This document shows positions 1 to 10,500 of a DNA stretch of 64,000 bases, piece after piece. The notes below the pieces were generated by a model. It worked only from the letters and a program-made list of their open reading frames with translations. It searched no databases and was not told the origin of the DNA. The stretch's first letter is position 1. Each line of letters begins with the position of its first letter. The stretch is taken from NCBI GenBank assembly GCA_027486845.1, contig JAIXOL010000029.1:1-64000 (forward strand). Reading direction: 5' to 3'. The translations under genes were made by a program, and so were the position numbers. The stretch comes from Cytophagaceae bacterium (GTDB taxonomy: Bacteria; Bacteroidota; Bacteroidia; Cytophagales; Spirosomataceae).

Positions 1-8
1 ACTCAGTG

Positions 9-37
9 CTAAATATTCTCCTCGGACGAATATTTAG
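9..37 (-). terminator. Hairpin downstream of the first phosphoesterase gene
   Basis: A perfect 10-bp inverted repeat (CTAAATATTC / GAATATTTAG) with a 9-nt loop lies 36 bp past the stop codon of the minus-strand gene at 73-2871. There is no clear T-tract on the minus side, so termination is inferred from position and symmetry only. Confidence 0.45.
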
Positions 38-72
38 ATTTGTACTTTTCTTAGATTTTAAATCATCTTTGC

Positions 73-2871
73 TCATGTGATTGTCCCGTTTTGAGGGCAA
101 CCTATTTTAGGCAATGACAATTGTTTTTTCTTATCCTTTTTCTTTATCTTATTTTTCACTTTTTCTACTTTATCATCATCATCACGACGTTTTTGCATGG
201 TTTCGGTACGGTCAAGTTCTTCTGAACTGACAAAGAATTTCCAGTCAAATTTTTCATCAAATGGTGTTAAGGCTTTTTCTGGGTCGAAAATTCGGAGGTC
301 AGATTGGATGGCATTGTATGGAGAAAAATCTGGTTTGTCAGTAAAAATATCTGACATATCAGTTGCTCCGGCATCGTATTGATTTAAGTAAGGAATACCC
401 AAAATATGCCAAAAAGTCTTGAAAATACTACCAAAACTATAATGCACTTTACTTACGTAATCCTTTTTTGTATATGGCGAAGCTACCATCATTAAGCTAC
501 GGTGAGCATCAACGTGGTCAACACCTCCTTGCGGGTCGTCTTCAGTTACGAAAACCGCCATATTTTTCCAATAAGGGGTTTTCGATAAAAATTCAATTGT
601 GCGACCAACTGCCAAATCATTATCAGCCATGTAACTCGCTTGAAATGGAAAGCCAGCATGCGGACGTTCGCCCGTGCCGTGGTCATTGGGTAACATCAGT
701 GTAATTACTGATGGTAAATTGCCTTTTGACCAACGTTCATTAAATTCTTTCATAAATAAATCAGCTCTAAACTGGTCAGGAATTGCCATGTTATAAGTCG
801 GAAAAGTCTTTGAAGATTTATCAATCAATGGTGCTGGTAATGGATAATTTACAGTGTAAAGCTCTCCAATATATTTCATGGTACTATCGCTGAAAGCTCC
901 TGCCATTTCTACACCAAAACCAAAGTTATAAAAGTCGATTTTATTTCGTTCGAGATGCTCCCACATGCTGCCGCCTTCATTATAATCTTCTGGATAAATT
1001 GAGCCAGCCGAGCCATAAATTGCCAAATTTCCAGGAGCATTGGAGGTATCTCGCTGCGAAAGTTTACCGCCATAAGAAGCAGCAGTTTCGGTTTCGACCC
1101 ATTCATTTGGGTACGTATTTACGAGCCAACGATGCCCGTCAGCCGAAACGTCAGAATCACAGAAAAAATTATCGCTTATTGCAAAACGTTTCGCCAAGGC
1201 TGAATGATTAGGCATTACTCGTGCATCAGGAATCGTTTTGGTGCCTTTGCGATTAATAACTTTTACACCATTACCAAAACGTGCCAAAGTCGAATCACCA
1301 TCACCTTTTTTGTTTTGTCCGAAAACTTCATCGTACGTACGGTTTTCTTTGGCGATAAATACGATGTATTTAATTTCGTTCGAAGGTTTTTTATTGGTAG
1401 CAGGAATCGGATTTTTGCTTATTCGTGGGTCGATAAACTTAAAATTATTTTCTATAACTACCTTCGTTTCAGATTTAAGCTGTTCATCGCTTGGAATATC
1501 AATCACCGAAACCAAACCTTTCATCAGACCGCCAATATAACTACCTTCAGCCCCCATTTTGAAGTTTTTTCCGCCATTTGGACCACTTCCAAAGCCTTTT
1601 GCATTCGCAACTATGAGTTTTTTTCCATCATTGCTCACTTTTAATTTAGAAGGAAACCAACCCGTTGGAATATGTCCGACTACTTCAAGGCTTGCTACAT
1701 CAATTACAGCGACCGCATTTATGCCAGATTCGGCAACAAAAAGGCGTTTTTGGTCAGGCGAAAGCGTAATACCAAAAGGAATAATTCCTCGCAAATTTCC
1801 GAGACGTTTATCAATCGAAAGTGGAATGTTTTTCAAAACTTTTCCACCTTTTATATCAATCACCGAAATGCAATCATTATTGCCATTACTTACAAAAACA
1901 TAGTCGTTGGTAGCCACAACCGAGTTTGGACTACTGCCACCAACTGCAGGAAAATCTTCAATCATTTGTCCAACCAAGAAACCAGTTTTTATCTTTGCGG
2001 TCGGTTGAGATGATTGAGTCGGATAAATCCAAACTGAGAAAGATTCGGGAGCATTTGGGTCGCCAAGAGCTGGAATACCATTAGCGGCATCACCTTCGAA
2101 CATTTCTTTAGATCCATATTTTGTTGAAGGAAATTTGTGAGCAGTTCCTTTGATATTTTTTGGGTCTAAATCAGTAAATCTTTTATATTCAAAAACACCA
2201 ACATTTGCCACTACAACGTTTTTTTCGTCGGGTGTAAGTGTAATTCCGAAAGGATAACGACCCGTTGGAATATTCTGAATGATTTTTTCTGTATCTACAT
2301 CAATTACTGCAATTCGGAATCCAATTTGGTCAACAACATAAATCGTTTTTCCATCTTTGGTCATAACCATATCGCCCAAATACCCATGTCGATAATCAGC
2401 TTCATTAGTTTTTATCGCACAATTAATATTGCCCTTCAACTTACCGGTACTGACATCATATTTGAAAATTTTGTTTGATTGTCCGCCCGAAACATAAACC
2501 GTTTGATTATTTGGACTGATTGCCAAACCCATGAAACAGGCTTCTAAAATTCCTTCATTATTTTTTGATCCTTCAGGAACTTGAATGGTTTCTGGATTGG
2601 CCGAAAGTATATTTTTAATGATAGAAATCGAAAACGGACGAATACCAGAATTTGCTGTAATTGCCGTGTTTCCGTCTGGACTTAAAACCAAACCATAGGG
2701 GTGTGGAGCGGTTGAAATTTGCACACCTCTTGGTGTAATAATACGCCCATTAGGAATGATAGTTTTACCTGTTTTGTCTATTTTGGCTGGGGTATTTCCC
2801 GCAGGAGCTTCAATGACAACTTGGGCTTGAATAGCAAACGGGATTGCTAATAATAAGATAAGTTTTTTCAT
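73..2871 (-). CDS. Secreted beta-propeller / phosphoesterase protein (YncE-like plus alkaline phosphatase superfamily)
   Basis: This 932-aa protein begins with a signal peptide (about residues 1-16). A seven-bladed-type beta-propeller follows at about 55-465, with YVTN/YncE-like repeats such as PFGITLTPDEKNVVVAN. A C-terminal phosphoesterase domain (about 500-870) has the family signature KENRTYDEVFG at 508-518, a DVSADGHRW segment near 574-582, and a metal-site-like EDD..GGVDHVDAHR block. The fold belongs to the alkaline phosphatase superfamily; the substrate (phosphoester or phospholipid) cannot be read from sequence. The last 45 residues are unusually charged (RRDDDD, then lysine-rich). 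It is a paralogue of the gene at 4998-7442, and each lies directly downstream of a TonB-dependent receptor gene. Annotation as a bifunctional YncE/alkaline-phosphatase-like protein is firm; the physiological role is inference. Confidence 0.88.
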   Translation of the reverse strand: MKKLILLLAIPFAIQAQVVIEAPAGNTPAKIDKTGKTIIPNGRIITPRGVQISTAPHPYGLVLSPDGNTAITANSGIRPFSISIIKNILSANPETIQVPEGSKNNEGILEACFMGLAISPNNQTVYVSGGQSNKIFKYDVSTGKLKGNINCAIKTNEADYRHGYLGDMVMTKDGKTIYVVDQIGFRIAVIDVDTEKIIQNIPTGRYPFGITLTPDEKNVVVANVGVFEYKRFTDLDPKNIKGTAHKFPSTKYGSKEMFEGDAANGIPALGDPNAPESFSVWIYPTQSSQPTAKIKTGFLVGQMIEDFPAVGGSSPNSVVATNDYVFVSNGNNDCISVIDIKGGKVLKNIPLSIDKRLGNLRGIIPFGITLSPDQKRLFVAESGINAVAVIDVASLEVVGHIPTGWFPSKLKVSNDGKKLIVANAKGFGSGPNGGKNFKMGAEGSYIGGLMKGLVSVIDIPSDEQLKSETKVVIENNFKFIDPRISKNPIPATNKKPSNEIKYIVFIAKENRTYDEVFGQNKKGDGDSTLARFGNGVKVINRKGTKTIPDARVMPNHSALAKRFAISDNFFCDSDVSADGHRWLVNTYPNEWVETETAASYGGKLSQRDTSNAPGNLAIYGSAGSIYPEDYNEGGSMWEHLERNKIDFYNFGFGVEMAGAFSDSTMKYIGELYTVNYPLPAPLIDKSSKTFPTYNMAIPDQFRADLFMKEFNERWSKGNLPSVITLMLPNDHGTGERPHAGFPFQASYMADNDLAVGRTIEFLSKTPYWKNMAVFVTEDDPQGGVDHVDAHRSLMMVASPYTKKDYVSKVHYSFGSIFKTFWHILGIPYLNQYDAGATDMSDIFTDKPDFSPYNAIQSDLRIFDPEKALTPFDEKFDWKFFVSSEELDRTETMQKRRDDDDKVEKVKNKIKKKDKKKQLSLPKIGCPQNGTIT

Positions 2872-2900
2872 TATTGTAGGGGGTAGTTAATTTGGTTTAT

Positions 2901-2934
2901 AAATAGCGTTGGGTTTGCAAACCCAACGCTATTT
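2901..2934 (-). terminator. Strong palindromic hairpin between receptor and phosphoesterase genes
   Basis: A perfect 34-bp palindrome (half-site AAATAGCGTTGGGTTTG) fills the gap between the end of the minus-strand receptor gene (2959) and the start of the next minus-strand gene (2871). It is most easily read as a terminator or attenuator for the upstream receptor transcript. Confidence 0.65.
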
Positions 2935-2958
2935 AATAAGTAAAATGGCATGGAATTA

Positions 2959-4959
2959 TCAAATTTCAACATTCAAAGTTAACCATAAACTTCTTCCTAC
3001 ACCATTAATTCCAGAGCCGTGAGTACGGTAATCTTTATTAGTAAGGTTTTGGGCAGAAAGATTGATATTCAGCCATTTATACTCGTATCCGCTATAAATG
3101 TTAATAATCTGCCAAGCTGCAGTTCCACTTTTACCGATGCGGTTATCGTCTTTATCGCCTTGTGCGAGGCGGTCTTGTTTTGAGGCAAAAAGTAATTCGG
3201 GACGAACAAAGAAATTGCTCTTGCGGTATTCCAAACCAAAACGACCGTTGAGTGGCGGGATTCGTCTCATTGGCTCATTTTTCGTAATGTTTTGTCCATA
3301 AGTGTATGAAACGCCACCGTAAGTTTTCAATTCTTTGTTAATTAGCCCCTCAAATTCGACCTCGAAGCCTTTGATATTGGCTTTTTCTATATTTTCTTTT
3401 TGATAAACATTATAACCATTAATGACTTGATTTGGCACTTTTACACGAGCAATCAAATCTCTTAAATCGCTGTAATAAAGGGCTGTTGTTGCCGAGAAAC
3501 GGTTGGTTCGGAATTTATAACCCAACTCATAATTATTAGATTTTTCAGGTTTTAGATTATTAGTTGGTAATTCGTATCTAAAATCTACGATGCCAAGTGT
3601 ACCTAAATCATCCACATTTGGCGTACGGAAACCTGCATTATAAGAAGTATAAATATTTGATTTTGAGCCAATTAGGTAAGCAATCGAAACATTTGGCACG
3701 AGTGCTTGCGGCCTTAGATTTGTTTTGCCGATGGTTTCGTCAGGAACAATAATCGAAAAACCATTATAACGAAGCCCTGCCGAAAATTGCCAATGATTTT
3801 GGGTAAATTGATGCAACGAATAAAGCGAATAATTTAAGAAAGTTGAATTGTTTGGGTAAAGGCCACGCAAAATTTTCGGAGCTTCCGATGAAGTAGGAGA
3901 GGCTGGGGCATCAATTTTTGAACTACGCACTAAATCATGATAAATTTCAATACCCGAATTGGCTGTCCATTTTTCTGAAAACTCAGAAGAAATATTAGTT
4001 GTCAATCCTTTTGTATAAACTTTATCTGTTTCTTGAATCAATCTTGTTGAACCTTTCTTTTGGCTTTTTCTGCCTTCATAAGTCATTTGTAATGAACCAA
4101 TGACCGAAACTTCACTCAATATTTTGGACGCATTTTTTTGGTTAAATTTTACGTAAGAAAGATTTCGTCTTTGAGGCTGAAATTCATTAATTGCGAAATT
4201 TTCCAACACAACTTTATGGTAAATAGGTACATCTTTAGCTTCAAAATATTGGTGAGCCATTGTCAATATTCCTTTTCCGAGTTTTAGCTTGGCTTTTAGA
4301 TTTCCCATTTGCTCATCATACCCCGAAGGTGATTGACGGCCAGTAAGTTTTCCTCCAACCAAATCACCAAAATTTCGGTAGCCAAAACTTCCTGAAATTG
4401 CCAGTTTTTCGCCACCATAATTCAATTCGCCACGAGCAGTTTGTTCCATTCCTTGCGTAGCGATTCGACCTAAAAGATTGAGTTTCAGTTTACTACCAAA
4501 TTCGGGTTCGGCCGTAAAAACTTGTATCGTTCCACCCAAAGCATCTGAGCCGTATTGCACCGAGCCACCACCTTTCAGTACTTCAATTTTTTCAATCGAA
4601 AATGGGTCGATTGTATTAAAATATTGATTTGGACCATAACGGAAAGTACTGTTACTTAGGCGAATACCATCCACCAAAAGTAAAGTTTGATTACCGGTAA
4701 GTCCACGCACAAAAGGTGAGCCACCGCCATGATTGGTTTTCTGCACAAATACGCCATTTACGCCCATCAAGGCTTCAGGAATTGTTCGTGGAGCATAGGT
4801 TTTAAGGTATTTTTTATTCAAAACCTTAATACTATTCGGTGTCTGAAACTCTTGATTAGCCGAGCGATTGGCCGTAATTACGACCTCATTCAATAATTCT
4901 ACTTTACTCGAATCAGTTGATGGGTTTAATAAAAAACTGTATAAAAAGAGTAGTTTCAT
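2959..4959 (-). CDS. TonB-dependent outer-membrane receptor (haem/siderophore/cobalamin type)
   Basis: A 666-aa TonB-dependent receptor. A TonB-box-like EVVITANR segment near residue 25 is followed by a plug domain (about 30-150) with the usual VDGIRL and IEVLKGGGSVQYGSDALGG motifs, then a 22-strand-type barrel ending in hydrophobic NVEI. FRTPN at 444-448 and a following TNNLKPE resemble the FRAP/NPNL pair known from haem receptors, but no heme-ligand histidine can be assigned with confidence. There is no N-terminal carboxypeptidase-like domain, unlike SusC proteins. The N-terminus (MKLLFLYSFLLNPSTDSS) is a short, poor signal peptide, so the true start may differ. It lies between two phosphoesterase genes on the same strand, 38 bp after the one at 4998. 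The ligand is unknown. Confidence 0.85.
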   Translation of the reverse strand: MKLLFLYSFLLNPSTDSSKVELLNEVVITANRSANQEFQTPNSIKVLNKKYLKTYAPRTIPEALMGVNGVFVQKTNHGGGSPFVRGLTGNQTLLLVDGIRLSNSTFRYGPNQYFNTIDPFSIEKIEVLKGGGSVQYGSDALGGTIQVFTAEPEFGSKLKLNLLGRIATQGMEQTARGELNYGGEKLAISGSFGYRNFGDLVGGKLTGRQSPSGYDEQMGNLKAKLKLGKGILTMAHQYFEAKDVPIYHKVVLENFAINEFQPQRRNLSYVKFNQKNASKILSEVSVIGSLQMTYEGRKSQKKGSTRLIQETDKVYTKGLTTNISSEFSEKWTANSGIEIYHDLVRSSKIDAPASPTSSEAPKILRGLYPNNSTFLNYSLYSLHQFTQNHWQFSAGLRYNGFSIIVPDETIGKTNLRPQALVPNVSIAYLIGSKSNIYTSYNAGFRTPNVDDLGTLGIVDFRYELPTNNLKPEKSNNYELGYKFRTNRFSATTALYYSDLRDLIARVKVPNQVINGYNVYQKENIEKANIKGFEVEFEGLINKELKTYGGVSYTYGQNITKNEPMRRIPPLNGRFGLEYRKSNFFVRPELLFASKQDRLAQGDKDDNRIGKSGTAAWQIINIYSGYEYKWLNINLSAQNLTNKDYRTHGSGINGVGRSLWLTLNVEI

Positions 4960-4997
4960 TGTTTAATAATTATACTTTTTTAGTGATTGTGTTCTTC

Positions 4998-7442
4998 TTA
5001 ATCTTCTTCGCCATCTTCTTCCTTCAATACTAAAAAAGCACTTCTTTTTGGAGCAGGCATTGAGCTTTTTAGTCCTTTTACAGATTGCCAAACAATTTGA
5101 CTAAACTCTAAATCATTAATCAAATCGGGTTTTGATAAATCAAACTCAGCTGATTTGATAGAATTTCTATTGACAGCCACATTTCGCTCATCCAAATTAA
5201 TATTATTTTTACGAGCTATAAAAGGCTGATTATTAGGCGTTTTACTAAAAGAACGCCACATTGGAGTAGCGGCAGCATCGTATTGACTCATCGGTGGAAT
5301 TCCTAAAATTAATTCCATTGTGCGTAGCATACTCGATGTTGAATACATGGTATGATCAACGTATCCACGTTTTACAAATCCACCCGCAACATAGGCCGTT
5401 GAGCGATGGGCATCTACGTGGTCAGAGCCGTTTTGAGCGTCGTCTTCCAAAATAAATATGACTGATTGTTCCCAAATACCCGATTTTGAAAGATGCTCTA
5501 CCAATTTTCCAACTGCTAAATCATTATCCGCAACCATTGCTTCGGTGGTTGGCATTCCAACTCTAGCTCCTGCAGTGTGGTCGTTTCCGAGGCGAATAAT
5601 ATTTAAATTTGGCACGCTATTTTTTGTCAATAAAGAATCAAAATCAGCTTTCCAAGCTTCAAAACGAGTAACATCTTTGATAGAAAGATTATAAGATGGA
5701 TATTTCAAACTACAATTGTTTTTAAGATTTGGTAGTTTCATTCGTTGTTCAGTAAATTCACCGTAAGACCTAAAACTTACACCTGCACGTTGAGCATAAT
5801 CCCAAATAAAACCATTTTTAGGGTGTGCAATATCTCTGCTTCCCTCGTAGTCATAAGTACCACCACGACCACCGTAGCTTGTTACCCATGTTTTTTCTAC
5901 ATAGTCATTGGCATAAGCAGCCATTGACCAGTTGTGTCCATCGGCACTTACTTCGGCATCTACATAAAAATTATCAAGCAAAACAAAATCTTTCACTATT
6001 GCATGTTGATTGGGCGTAATGCGTTCAGGAAACAAACAAAGTGTTGTATCGCCATTTCCACCTTTTACATCACCCAAAACTTGGTCATAAGTACGGTTTT
6101 CTTTGATGACATAAAAAACATATTTGATGGGCGATTTTTGACCTAATTTTGTTGGAATCGGATTGCCTTTTTCGCCTTCACTTTCTTTTTCTTTGGTCTT
6201 GCTGTATGGAGTATTTTCATAAACTATTTTTGAATAATCGGCTAAAGTCTTTTCATCAGGAAAATCAAAAATAGAAAGCGTTCCTTTAAATAAACCTCCA
6301 ATATACTGCGTACCTCGAACTGCTTCAGGGTTTGCTCCTTTAAACTGTGCACTCTTTGAGCTCACTGGATTTGGCCCATTTGGATTGGCCGAAGAAGAAA
6401 GTCCTTTGCCATTGGTTACATAAATTTTATTACCGATAGTTTTGACAGAAGTTGGATACCAACCCGTAGGAATATAACCCAATGAGCGACTTTTTCCTTT
6501 GTCTTCTACCTCAAAAACGGCCAAGCAGTTATTATCGGCATTGGCAATGAATAATTTTTCTTCATCTTCACTTAAAGCAACGCCATTTGGAGTCGAGCCA
6601 ACGGGTGAGTCTGGATAAAGCGAGCAAGAAAGCGTTTCGATGCGTTGTTTTAGTTTTGTATCAATCACCGAAACTGTATTGTCATTTCCATGCGAAACAT
6701 ATAAGTACTGACCATCTTTGGTCAAAACCATGTCGTTCGGATTTTTATCAACGGCAATTTCATCAACGAATTTTGAAGCCACAATATCATAAATCAATAC
6801 CTTTGCACCACCCCAAAGCGAGATATACAAAAGGTTTTTATCGGACGAAAGAATACAAGTATATGCTTCGGCAGCAAGCGGTATTTTTTTCAAGATACTT
6901 TTTGAAGCAATATCAAGCTGATAAAGTGTATTATTATCTTTTGCAACAACAAAAATATGCTTTTCAGTCGCACAAAGTCCTGCTGGTGAGACTTTTACAG
7001 GCCAAGGTTTGTCCAAAACAATTTCGCCATCTTTTTGCAATTGATTGTTTTCGATTTTATAAATATTGATTTTATTATCGTTTCCTGCTGATGCGTAAAG
7101 GTATTTTTCATCAGGGCTAAAAGCTAAACCTAACCACGATTTTGCGATTGTTTCATCATCTAAAACAGTCTCGGTGGCAGCATCAATTAAGGTTATACTT
7201 TGAGTGCTTTGCCCATTGTTTGTAACGGCCAAATACTTTTTTGAAGGAGAAACTACTAAATTTAATGGTAAATCTTGCAATTTTAGACTTTTACCTATTG
7301 GCGTCAATGACCAGCCATTAGTGAGTTTTACTCTTTTTAAACCCAATTTTTCGACGGTAGAAGAATTATTGTCGTTCGGTTTTTGATTCTTACAGCCTAT
7401 GATAAGGCTCAAAACCACCATAATTATGGCGAAGTTTTTCAT
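4998..7442 (-). CDS. Beta-propeller / phosphoesterase lipoprotein (YncE-like plus alkaline phosphatase superfamily)
   Basis: The open frame extends to 7481, but the start at 7442 is preferred because it gives an ideal lipoprotein signal (MKNFAIIMVVLSLIIGC, lipid-accepting Cys17). The mature protein (814 aa with signal) has an N-terminal YVTN beta-propeller and a C-terminal phosphoesterase domain with KENRTYDQVLG, EVSADGHNW and EDDAQNGSDHVDAHR motifs. These are the same three blocks as in the paralogue at 73-2871. As a lipoprotein it is probably anchored to the outer membrane or cell surface, while the paralogue looks soluble. It is followed after 38 bp by a TonB-dependent receptor gene, consistent with cotranscription. 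A terminator-like hairpin separates it from the upstream receptor gene. The catalytic substrate is not known. Confidence 0.87.
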   Translation of the reverse strand: MKNFAIIMVVLSLIIGCKNQKPNDNNSSTVEKLGLKRVKLTNGWSLTPIGKSLKLQDLPLNLVVSPSKKYLAVTNNGQSTQSITLIDAATETVLDDETIAKSWLGLAFSPDEKYLYASAGNDNKINIYKIENNQLQKDGEIVLDKPWPVKVSPAGLCATEKHIFVVAKDNNTLYQLDIASKSILKKIPLAAEAYTCILSSDKNLLYISLWGGAKVLIYDIVASKFVDEIAVDKNPNDMVLTKDGQYLYVSHGNDNTVSVIDTKLKQRIETLSCSLYPDSPVGSTPNGVALSEDEEKLFIANADNNCLAVFEVEDKGKSRSLGYIPTGWYPTSVKTIGNKIYVTNGKGLSSSANPNGPNPVSSKSAQFKGANPEAVRGTQYIGGLFKGTLSIFDFPDEKTLADYSKIVYENTPYSKTKEKESEGEKGNPIPTKLGQKSPIKYVFYVIKENRTYDQVLGDVKGGNGDTTLCLFPERITPNQHAIVKDFVLLDNFYVDAEVSADGHNWSMAAYANDYVEKTWVTSYGGRGGTYDYEGSRDIAHPKNGFIWDYAQRAGVSFRSYGEFTEQRMKLPNLKNNCSLKYPSYNLSIKDVTRFEAWKADFDSLLTKNSVPNLNIIRLGNDHTAGARVGMPTTEAMVADNDLAVGKLVEHLSKSGIWEQSVIFILEDDAQNGSDHVDAHRSTAYVAGGFVKRGYVDHTMYSTSSMLRTMELILGIPPMSQYDAAATPMWRSFSKTPNNQPFIARKNNINLDERNVAVNRNSIKSAEFDLSKPDLINDLEFSQIVWQSVKGLKSSMPAPKRSAFLVLKEEDGEED

Positions 7443-7468
7443 GTTGTTTATTTGTTTAAAAAAGTGAT

Positions 7469-7498
7469 AGAGCCTGACCAAATAAATGGTCAGACTCT
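7469..7498 (-). terminator. Rho-independent-type terminator after the Oar-like receptor
   Basis: An inverted repeat AGAGcCTGACCA / TGGTCAGaCTCT with a 6-nt loop is followed on the minus strand by a T-rich run. It lies 33 bp past the stop of the gene at 7531-10719 and just before the start of the phosphoesterase lipoprotein gene. Confidence 0.65.
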
Positions 7499-7530
7499 GT
7501 TTAGGGTTTAATTATAGAGTTTATGTAATG

Positions 7531-10500
7531 TTAAAATGAGTATCTTAAACCTAATTGAATTCTCCAAGGATTACCGCCCGCTGTTGAAAGTTTTCTACCA
7601 GCCCCTGACTCTACACCATAGGTATAGTTTTTGGTAGCTTGGTCGAAAGTGTTCATTGTAAGCAAGTTGATATTTCCATGATTATACGAAACACCTTTAG
7701 TTTTATCCAATAAATTCATAAAATTAAAACAATCTGCTGAAAATCCTAACTTATGATTTTTATAAAGTGTAATATCTTTGGTGAGACGTAAATCTAGCGT
7801 ATAATAAAAAGGATTTACACCACCATTTCTTTGAGCTACTTTGCCAACACTTTTCGTGATATAATCTTTTACACTTTGCGTTACATCAGGGTTTTCCAAA
7901 AGACCTTTGATACCATTTCTAACTGTTTCAGGAACAGCCGAATTATTTGGGTCAAAAACAAAAGCCAAGTCGTTTGTTAGCACAAAATCACCATTGATAC
8001 TTTTATTTCCACCAACCAAAAACGAGTAGCGAGTTCCACCAACACCATTAAAAACAGCACCGAGTTGGAAACCTTTCAAAGTTGGTGAAGCAGCACTAAC
8101 AACTAATTTATCGCTAAATTGGAAATCAGAAGCAGCAACAGTTCTATCTCTTGGGTCATCAGCAATAGCACGAAATGTTGAAGTATTGGCCACACAGCAG
8201 TCAAAAGAAGTATTGTCTTTTGTATCGTTTCTAGTGTAACTTACAGTAAAATATCCATCTGTTCCGAGTTTCATGCTTGCGTCAAAAACTACCGCCATTT
8301 GGTCTAATTGACCCGAAGATTCTAATTCCAAAACTCTACCTACATCAGTTGCTTTTCTGCCTTTTGTCCAATCGGTTGAGCCGTTGGCTGGAATAGTATT
8401 TGCTGGCACAAAAACGCCACGATTTCCTTCGTTGCTGAGCGTAAAGTATGGTTGGTCAACGATATTTCTGTCATAATAAACATAATTGTTGATGGTTTTC
8501 GACCATAATAAATTCACGCCTGCTCTAAATCTTGAATTAAAAAAACGGTTATAAGATAAGTTTAATTTGAAAATACTCGGTACTTGAAAATCATCAGAAA
8601 CAGCATTAATAGTTGAAATATAGCTTTCACCTGGCTTGATTCCTGGCGTTGTGGCTGGGTTGTTGCGATACGAAACAAAATCTGCTTTTGGAACTGCTGC
8701 TCCCGAAACATCAATCGAACCTACGATTGTACCACTGTTTTGAATATTATTCAACTGTAAATAAGAAACTGGCTGTGCCGAGAAAATTCCACCACCGAAT
8801 TTAATCAAATCCTTTTGGCGACCTTGCACATCCCAAGTTAATTGAAGTCTTGGTTGGATATTATTAAAATCGGCTAAAGAATTGGTTGTTTTTATGCCTA
8901 ATTTATTTTCCGTTGTTGCGTTTGCATCGCCTTGTTTAAAGAAAACCGTTGCATCATAACGCAAACCTGCCATTGCCGAAACGTTTTTAAATGGCTGAAA
9001 ATCAACCTGTCCGAATACTGAAAAATCTAATAATGATTGCTGAACAGCTGGGTTCGATAAGGGTACTTCACGGGCAAAGCGGCTTGCTTTATTATCAATA
9101 AAATCTTGTAAACTTGCATAGAAGAAGCGACCATTCATTTCGTTTACAATCTTAGAATCTAAGAAAGTAAGCATGTTATCAGTTCCGAATTTAAAATTCA
9201 AACCGCCTTTTCTCCAATAAGTTGTATTTGCCAAATGGAGCGTTTTGTCGTTGGCGTATTCTGTACCAAATCTTTGACCACCAAACTGTACAGTTCGAGT
9301 CTGTGATGCAGTAGGATTTGTTGCAGTAGGAATGACCGAGCGAACCGTTATAATTGCACGAGGAATATTTTCTAAAGGTAAATCTGAACTTACAATATAA
9401 TTACGCTTAACGGTTTGGTATTGAAATTTCAATTCGTTTGTTACGTCAGGTGCGAGAGCCGAACGCAAAGAAACCAAAGCACTATTTTCACGAGTTTTGT
9501 ACCCGACATAAGATTCTAAAAGATTGACATTTGAATTATCGTTTATCGAATTCGGAGCATACCAAGTTGTAAGATTATTACGGAAAGTCAATTTGTTTTT
9601 ATCGTTTAATTGCCAATCTAAACGCATAAACAAAGCATTTGCTTCGGTTTCTCTAGAAAAGTCGCCATATTGTGGCGTATTTTTCATACCATATTTTTGT
9701 CTTGCCACTTCAATCACTTTCTCTAAATTGATTTTAGTGATACCAAAGTTTTGTTCTTGTGTTGCATCAAAAACCGGAGCGATTTGAAAAGGAATTGTTT
9801 CGTTTTGGCGATCCAAAGCCACAAAATAGTGTAATTTATCTTTGATTATTGCTCCACCTAACGAAAAACCATATTGTTTTTGGTTGATATTAGTAGTTCT
9901 TGGCGTTCCATTTGCATTAAATTTACTGTTCATTGGAAACAATTCATTACCAAAAAGTCTTGCTTTACTTGCTCTTTGGTAGAAAAACGCCGAACCTTCC
10001 ATTGTATTCGTACCATTTTTTGTAACAGCATTGACCGAACCACCACCTTGGCGACCTTGTGTTACGTCATAATTGTTTGTTGAAACTTGGTATTCACGAA
10101 TTGCCTCTTGTGAAATCGTGTATGGGCCATTACCAACTGCTCCATTGGTGTACATATTTCGGGCGTTTGCTCCATCCATCGTTACGTTAGTCGATGAAGT
10201 ACGCTGTCCACTAAAACTTCCATTTCGGCCTTGTAATGGCGAAAGGGCGGTTAAAGCCGTAAAGTTTCTACCTTCCATTGGAAGTTGTTTCATCTGTAAA
10301 GCTGTCACGGCAATTGCTGCACCGGCTCTTTCAGTTTCTTTATTGACAAAAGAATTAGCAGAAACCACAACTTCGGATAAAGTTGTATTTGAAATCATTA
10401 ATTTGGAATCAATTTTCAGTCTATCTCCTTGATTAAGTGCATAATCTGAAAACTTTTGGGTTTGATAGCCCACAAACGAAACCGTAATTGTATAAGGTTT

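Noticed and set aside
1204-1644. Long plus-strand frame opposite the first phosphoesterase gene
   Set aside because: It is antisense to a well-supported domain; the composition (many Phe, Arg, Asn) is that of a shadow frame.
6587-7069. 160-codon plus-strand frame opposite the phosphoesterase lipoprotein
   Set aside because: A shadow of the beta-propeller coding sequence; no recognisable protein features.
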